A stretch of DNA of 24,825 nt from an uncultured Flavobacteriales bacterium. Lineage in GTDB: Bacteria > Bacteroidota > Bacteroidia > Palsa-965. Shown here one piece after another: positions 22,228-24,825 of the stretch. A program made the position numbers and the translations under genes. The stretch is from contig CALJIF010000063.1 in the NCBI GenBank assembly GCA_937974275.1, forward strand, positions 1 through 24,825. Direction: 5' to 3'. The notes below the pieces were generated by a model. The model did not search any database. It was not told the origin of the DNA and worked only from the letters and a program-made list of their open reading frames with translations. Positions within the stretch are counted from its first letter, which is position 1; every line of letters starts with the position of its first letter.

Positions 22228-24825
22228 TTATTTATCTCCGCCTTCCCCTCCTTCATCGTTCGACTGGCCCGCCTCTGCTCGTTTTAACTTCTTCAACAAC
22301 TGGTTCCGGTCGTTCGGACTGCTCAGGGTAAACTTGTACTTCTTCTGCCCTTTCTCACCTTCCTTCACCTTATCATCATCTTTCAATTCTTTGATGATGG
22401 TGGTGAATTTTTCGTTAGAAGAATATACCAGCATTATCCCGTTAGAGTAGCTAAAGGTATAATATTTTCCATTATCCAGCTCCAAATACAAGGTTAACAC
22501 GTCTCCACTCTTCTTCCGCTCCAGCATCATTGTCCCCGGAATGTACTTGTTGATTTGGTCTTTATTAATACTCGCCAAGCCTAATTTCCCTTCAGAAATG
22601 TACGATCGCGTCTTCTGGTTCCAATTCAATTTGATGTCAGAGAAGAAGAAGGTAAACTTCAATTCATCAGGGAATTTGCGGTAAGAACCGTATAAGTTTA
22701 ATTGTGTTATGAACTTATCCGCCTTTTCCTTCCCTACAATTTCATTCAACGCTTTCTGGAACGTTGGTCGTGCCGCTTCAGTTGCTGAAAGTCCTGTTGC
22801 TGCGTTGATGTCATCCACCAGCACATTCATGGCTTTATCGTTCATGAAGAAATCCAACGCCACAACAAGATCGAATGAAGTAGATTGGTTTACCGTATTG
22901 TGAGTGGCATTACCAACCGGCAACAGCATCACTTGTCCTAAATCGGAGCCGAGATTCATTTTACCTTCACCATAAACCAGACATGATTTGGTGTTGAAGC
23001 TGATGTAATTACCCGGCAAGGAACGTTCAATTAACTTTTCCTTATTGGAAATACGGTATTCACGTGATGCTTTATCGAAGAATAAGTATCCGTCCGCGGT
23101 TACAACACTAACGTCCGTTCGTCCTTTGCGTGGCGATAAGAACGCTCCATAAATGTGAACAGAGTCGACGGTGCTGACAATACCTGCAGTTATCGGAGCG
23201 CCTTGGTCATCTTCCAGTTTGTCGGTTACCGGCAAATAAATCTGATTAGGATCTACTTCACCCTTAAACTTGAAACGACGTTTTCCAATTTCGCAGGAGT
23301 GATTCAGCATGGTACTTCCGTCGAACACCAGGAATTGGTTGTTGGCTGCCAGAATTACTTTACCTATATAATCAAATGCCGGGCTTAAGTAAAACTTCGA
23401 TGTATCGGCAATAAATCCTTCCGCATAAGTTTGACCTGATGTATCCGGTGCAACCTGCGAGAAATGGATAACTTGTTCTTTCTTCAATTCATCGACGTAA
23501 GCATAATCACCTGATGCTTTATAGCTGCGACGCGAGAATATTTCTACGTAACAATTGAACAAGTGGTGGTACTTGGTTACGGTGTTTGCATCGATCTGTG
23601 CATTGTGCAACGGACGTACGTACGCATTTTTCTCTATCGTTACATTTCCTGAATCGGGCACCACACGAGCATCCGCAACCAACACTTCTTTTACTTGTTT
23701 TGCGTAGATAATGTAGTTTTTCAAATCGTATTTCGCTTTAGGTGCGCGGAATCGCAAGGAATCCTGTTTCGGATGCACAGAAATAAACTCAGGTCCTTCA
23801 AGGTCAATTTTATCCGTTGCTCCTTTTTTCTGTTGCGCTCCGTTCAGGTCAATTTCCGCTTTATCCATGTACCACTTGAAATTCTCCATGTAACAGATAT
23901 ACTGATTTACCGGGAAGTTCACAATGGATCCGCTGCCATTGGCTTTGAAGTCACCTTCTCGCTTGTTGAAATCCACTATAGCATTTACGTTATTTGTTGA
24001 GAATGCCAGTCCAGCCATTTCTAAAGCTTTCAGGCGGAAGTCGGCGGTGTCTGCTGTTGTTACATGATGTTTGAATATCATGCGTTTCGAATCCATTTCT
24101 GCATTAGAAAACGCCAGATTTCCGGAGCCGGCCAAATTCTTTGGAGCTAATGTCATGGTGCCTTTAAAGAACGCCTGTCCTTTAAACACGTTAAATGCGG
24201 AATCACGATTTGTTGCTTGCATATAATCGCGCTTAGGCATCCAATGAATGTACACGTTGGAAGCTCGGACATTAGGGTATTCCGTTTTTCCGGAAACCAT
24301 TTGCTCTTTCACGTCATAGGATTGAGCGATACCATTCACTGAATCCGGGAAGAAGGTGAAGTCTTTTGAAACGGATGTTGACGTGATATAATCAATTTGT
24401 CCGTCACCATGTAAACCCTGATTACTTAAACGAATAGTATTCGTGAACTTCGCTTTGCCACCGTATGCGGGATAACCTCCCGGAGGTGATTGACGCACAA
24501 AACCTAAAGAATAATCTTGCATTAAACCTAATGTGTCGCGAATTTCAGGGAAGATACCGGCCGACTGAAACACACCGGCAAACTTTAGTGATTTACTTTC
24601 AAAGTTGTCGAGACTGTCAATGGTGAATGGATCAAGTTTGAAATAAAACTTATCACGATTGTAAACACCTTTCTGGATAGTTGGTCGGTCGTAATAAACG
24701 AAGGAAGGTTTAGCGCTGGTGAAAATCGGATAGTGCGCGAATTTCTTATTGGCTATTCCCGATTTATTGGACGGGTCATCTATTTTCAGTTCCCCATTGA
24801 GATTTTCGACAACGCTTCTCACCTT
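22228..24825 (-). CDS. Large unrecognised protein, partial (start outside window)
   Basis: The frame is open to the right edge of the window; 865 residues are seen and the N-terminus is missing. The GTG at 24822 is only an internal valine codon, not a start. I do not recognise a family. The visible part is rich in short beta-strand-like stretches with repeated wording such as GSGNLAFSNAEM, GQAFFKGTMTL, GEGKMNLGSDLGQVML and FKANGSGSIVNFP, which suggests a long beta-rich repeat or jelly-roll structure, perhaps of an envelope protein. No membrane segments are evident. The C-terminus is charged (LKDDDKVKEGEKGQKKYKFT and EAGQSNDEGGEGGDK). It is 9 bp upstream of plsY on the same strand. A cell-envelope role is a guess from context and fold style only. 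Confidence 0.75.
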   Translation of the reverse strand, partial: KVRSVVENLNGELKIDDPSNKSGIANKKFAHYPIFTSAKPSFVYYDRPTIQKGVYNRDKFYFKLDPFTIDSLDNFESKSLKFAGVFQSAGIFPEIRDTLGLMQDYSLGFVRQSPPGGYPAYGGKAKFTNTIRLSNQGLHGDGQIDYITSTSVSKDFTFFPDSVNGIAQSYDVKEQMVSGKTEYPNVRASNVYIHWMPKRDYMQATNRDSAFNVFKGQAFFKGTMTLAPKNLAGSGNLAFSNAEMDSKRMIFKHHVTTADTADFRLKALEMAGLAFSTNNVNAIVDFNKREGDFKANGSGSIVNFPVNQYICYMENFKWYMDKAEIDLNGAQQKKGATDKIDLEGPEFISVHPKQDSLRFRAPKAKYDLKNYIIYAKQVKEVLVADARVVPDSGNVTIEKNAYVRPLHNAQIDANTVTKYHHLFNCYVEIFSRRSYKASGDYAYVDELKKEQVIHFSQVAPDTSGQTYAEGFIADTSKFYLSPAFDYIGKVILAANNQFLVFDGSTMLNHSCEIGKRRFKFKGEVDPNQIYLPVTDKLEDDQGAPITAGIVSTVDSVHIYGAFLSPRKGRTDVSVVTADGYLFFDKASREYRISNKEKLIERSLPGNYISFNTKSCLVYGEGKMNLGSDLGQVMLLPVGNATHNTVNQSTSFDLVVALDFFMNDKAMNVLVDDINAATGLSATEAARPTFQKALNEIVGKEKADKFITQLNLYGSYRKFPDELKFTFFFSDIKLNWNQKTRSYISEGKLGLASINKDQINKYIPGTMMLERKKSGDVLTLYLELDNGKYYTFSYSNGIMLVYSSNEKFTTIIKELKDDDKVKEGEKGQKKYKFTLSSPNDRNQLLKKLKRAEAGQSNDEGGEGGDK

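Overview
The window looks like the chromosome of a Bacteroidota bacterium. Two predicted secreted proteins carry C-terminal tails of the type IX secretion (T9SS) sorting type. There are BACON domains, a BatA-type membrane protein, a PD40/TPR surface protein and several TAnnTTTG-type promoter boxes close to start codons, and no clear Shine-Dalgarno sequences were noticed at the starts examined. The exact genus cannot be told from the sequence alone. Coding density is very high: the longest gap between genes is about 133 bp (21411-21543), and no stretch over 300 bp lacks a gene. I see no tRNA, rRNA, CRISPR array, insertion sequence or phage gene.

Layout. Plus strand, 1-3251: the end of a DUF2400/TIGR02757 protein, then a large secreted Asp-box (BNR/sortilin-like) propeller protein. 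Minus strand, 3253-4428: a secreted protein with a T9SS-like tail. Plus strand, 4498-8214: a BatA-like membrane protein, a dihydroorotase-family protein overlapping it by 4 bp, and an SMR transporter (Gdx/SugE type). A shared hairpin terminator separates these from the minus-strand pair yebC and rocD (8256-10251) and a small membrane protein (10302-10643). rlmD lies on the plus strand (10689-12095) and overlaps tail to tail a C10 cysteine peptidase. From 21410 down to 12085 five minus-strand genes follow closely: a 2155-residue PD40/SPOR protein, a DUF1653 protein, clpS, an M48 lipoprotein peptidase and the C10 peptidase. At the right edge, plsY follows an 864-residue-plus unrecognised protein that runs off the window.

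How the genes fit together. Most of the named genes are housekeeping: rRNA methylation, N-degron delivery to ClpAP, phospholipid synthesis, ornithine catabolism and YebC. The most unusual gene is the 2155-residue protein at 14943-21410. Its front end (TPR, PD40 beta-propeller, regulatory-like beta domain) resembles the T9SS subunit PorE and its relatives. Instead of an OmpA C-terminal domain it carries alternating coiled-coil blocks and Asn-rich tandem repeats, ending in three SPOR-like domains. The second notable gene is the dihydroorotase homologue. It has lost three of six expected metal-ligand residues and is probably not an enzyme.
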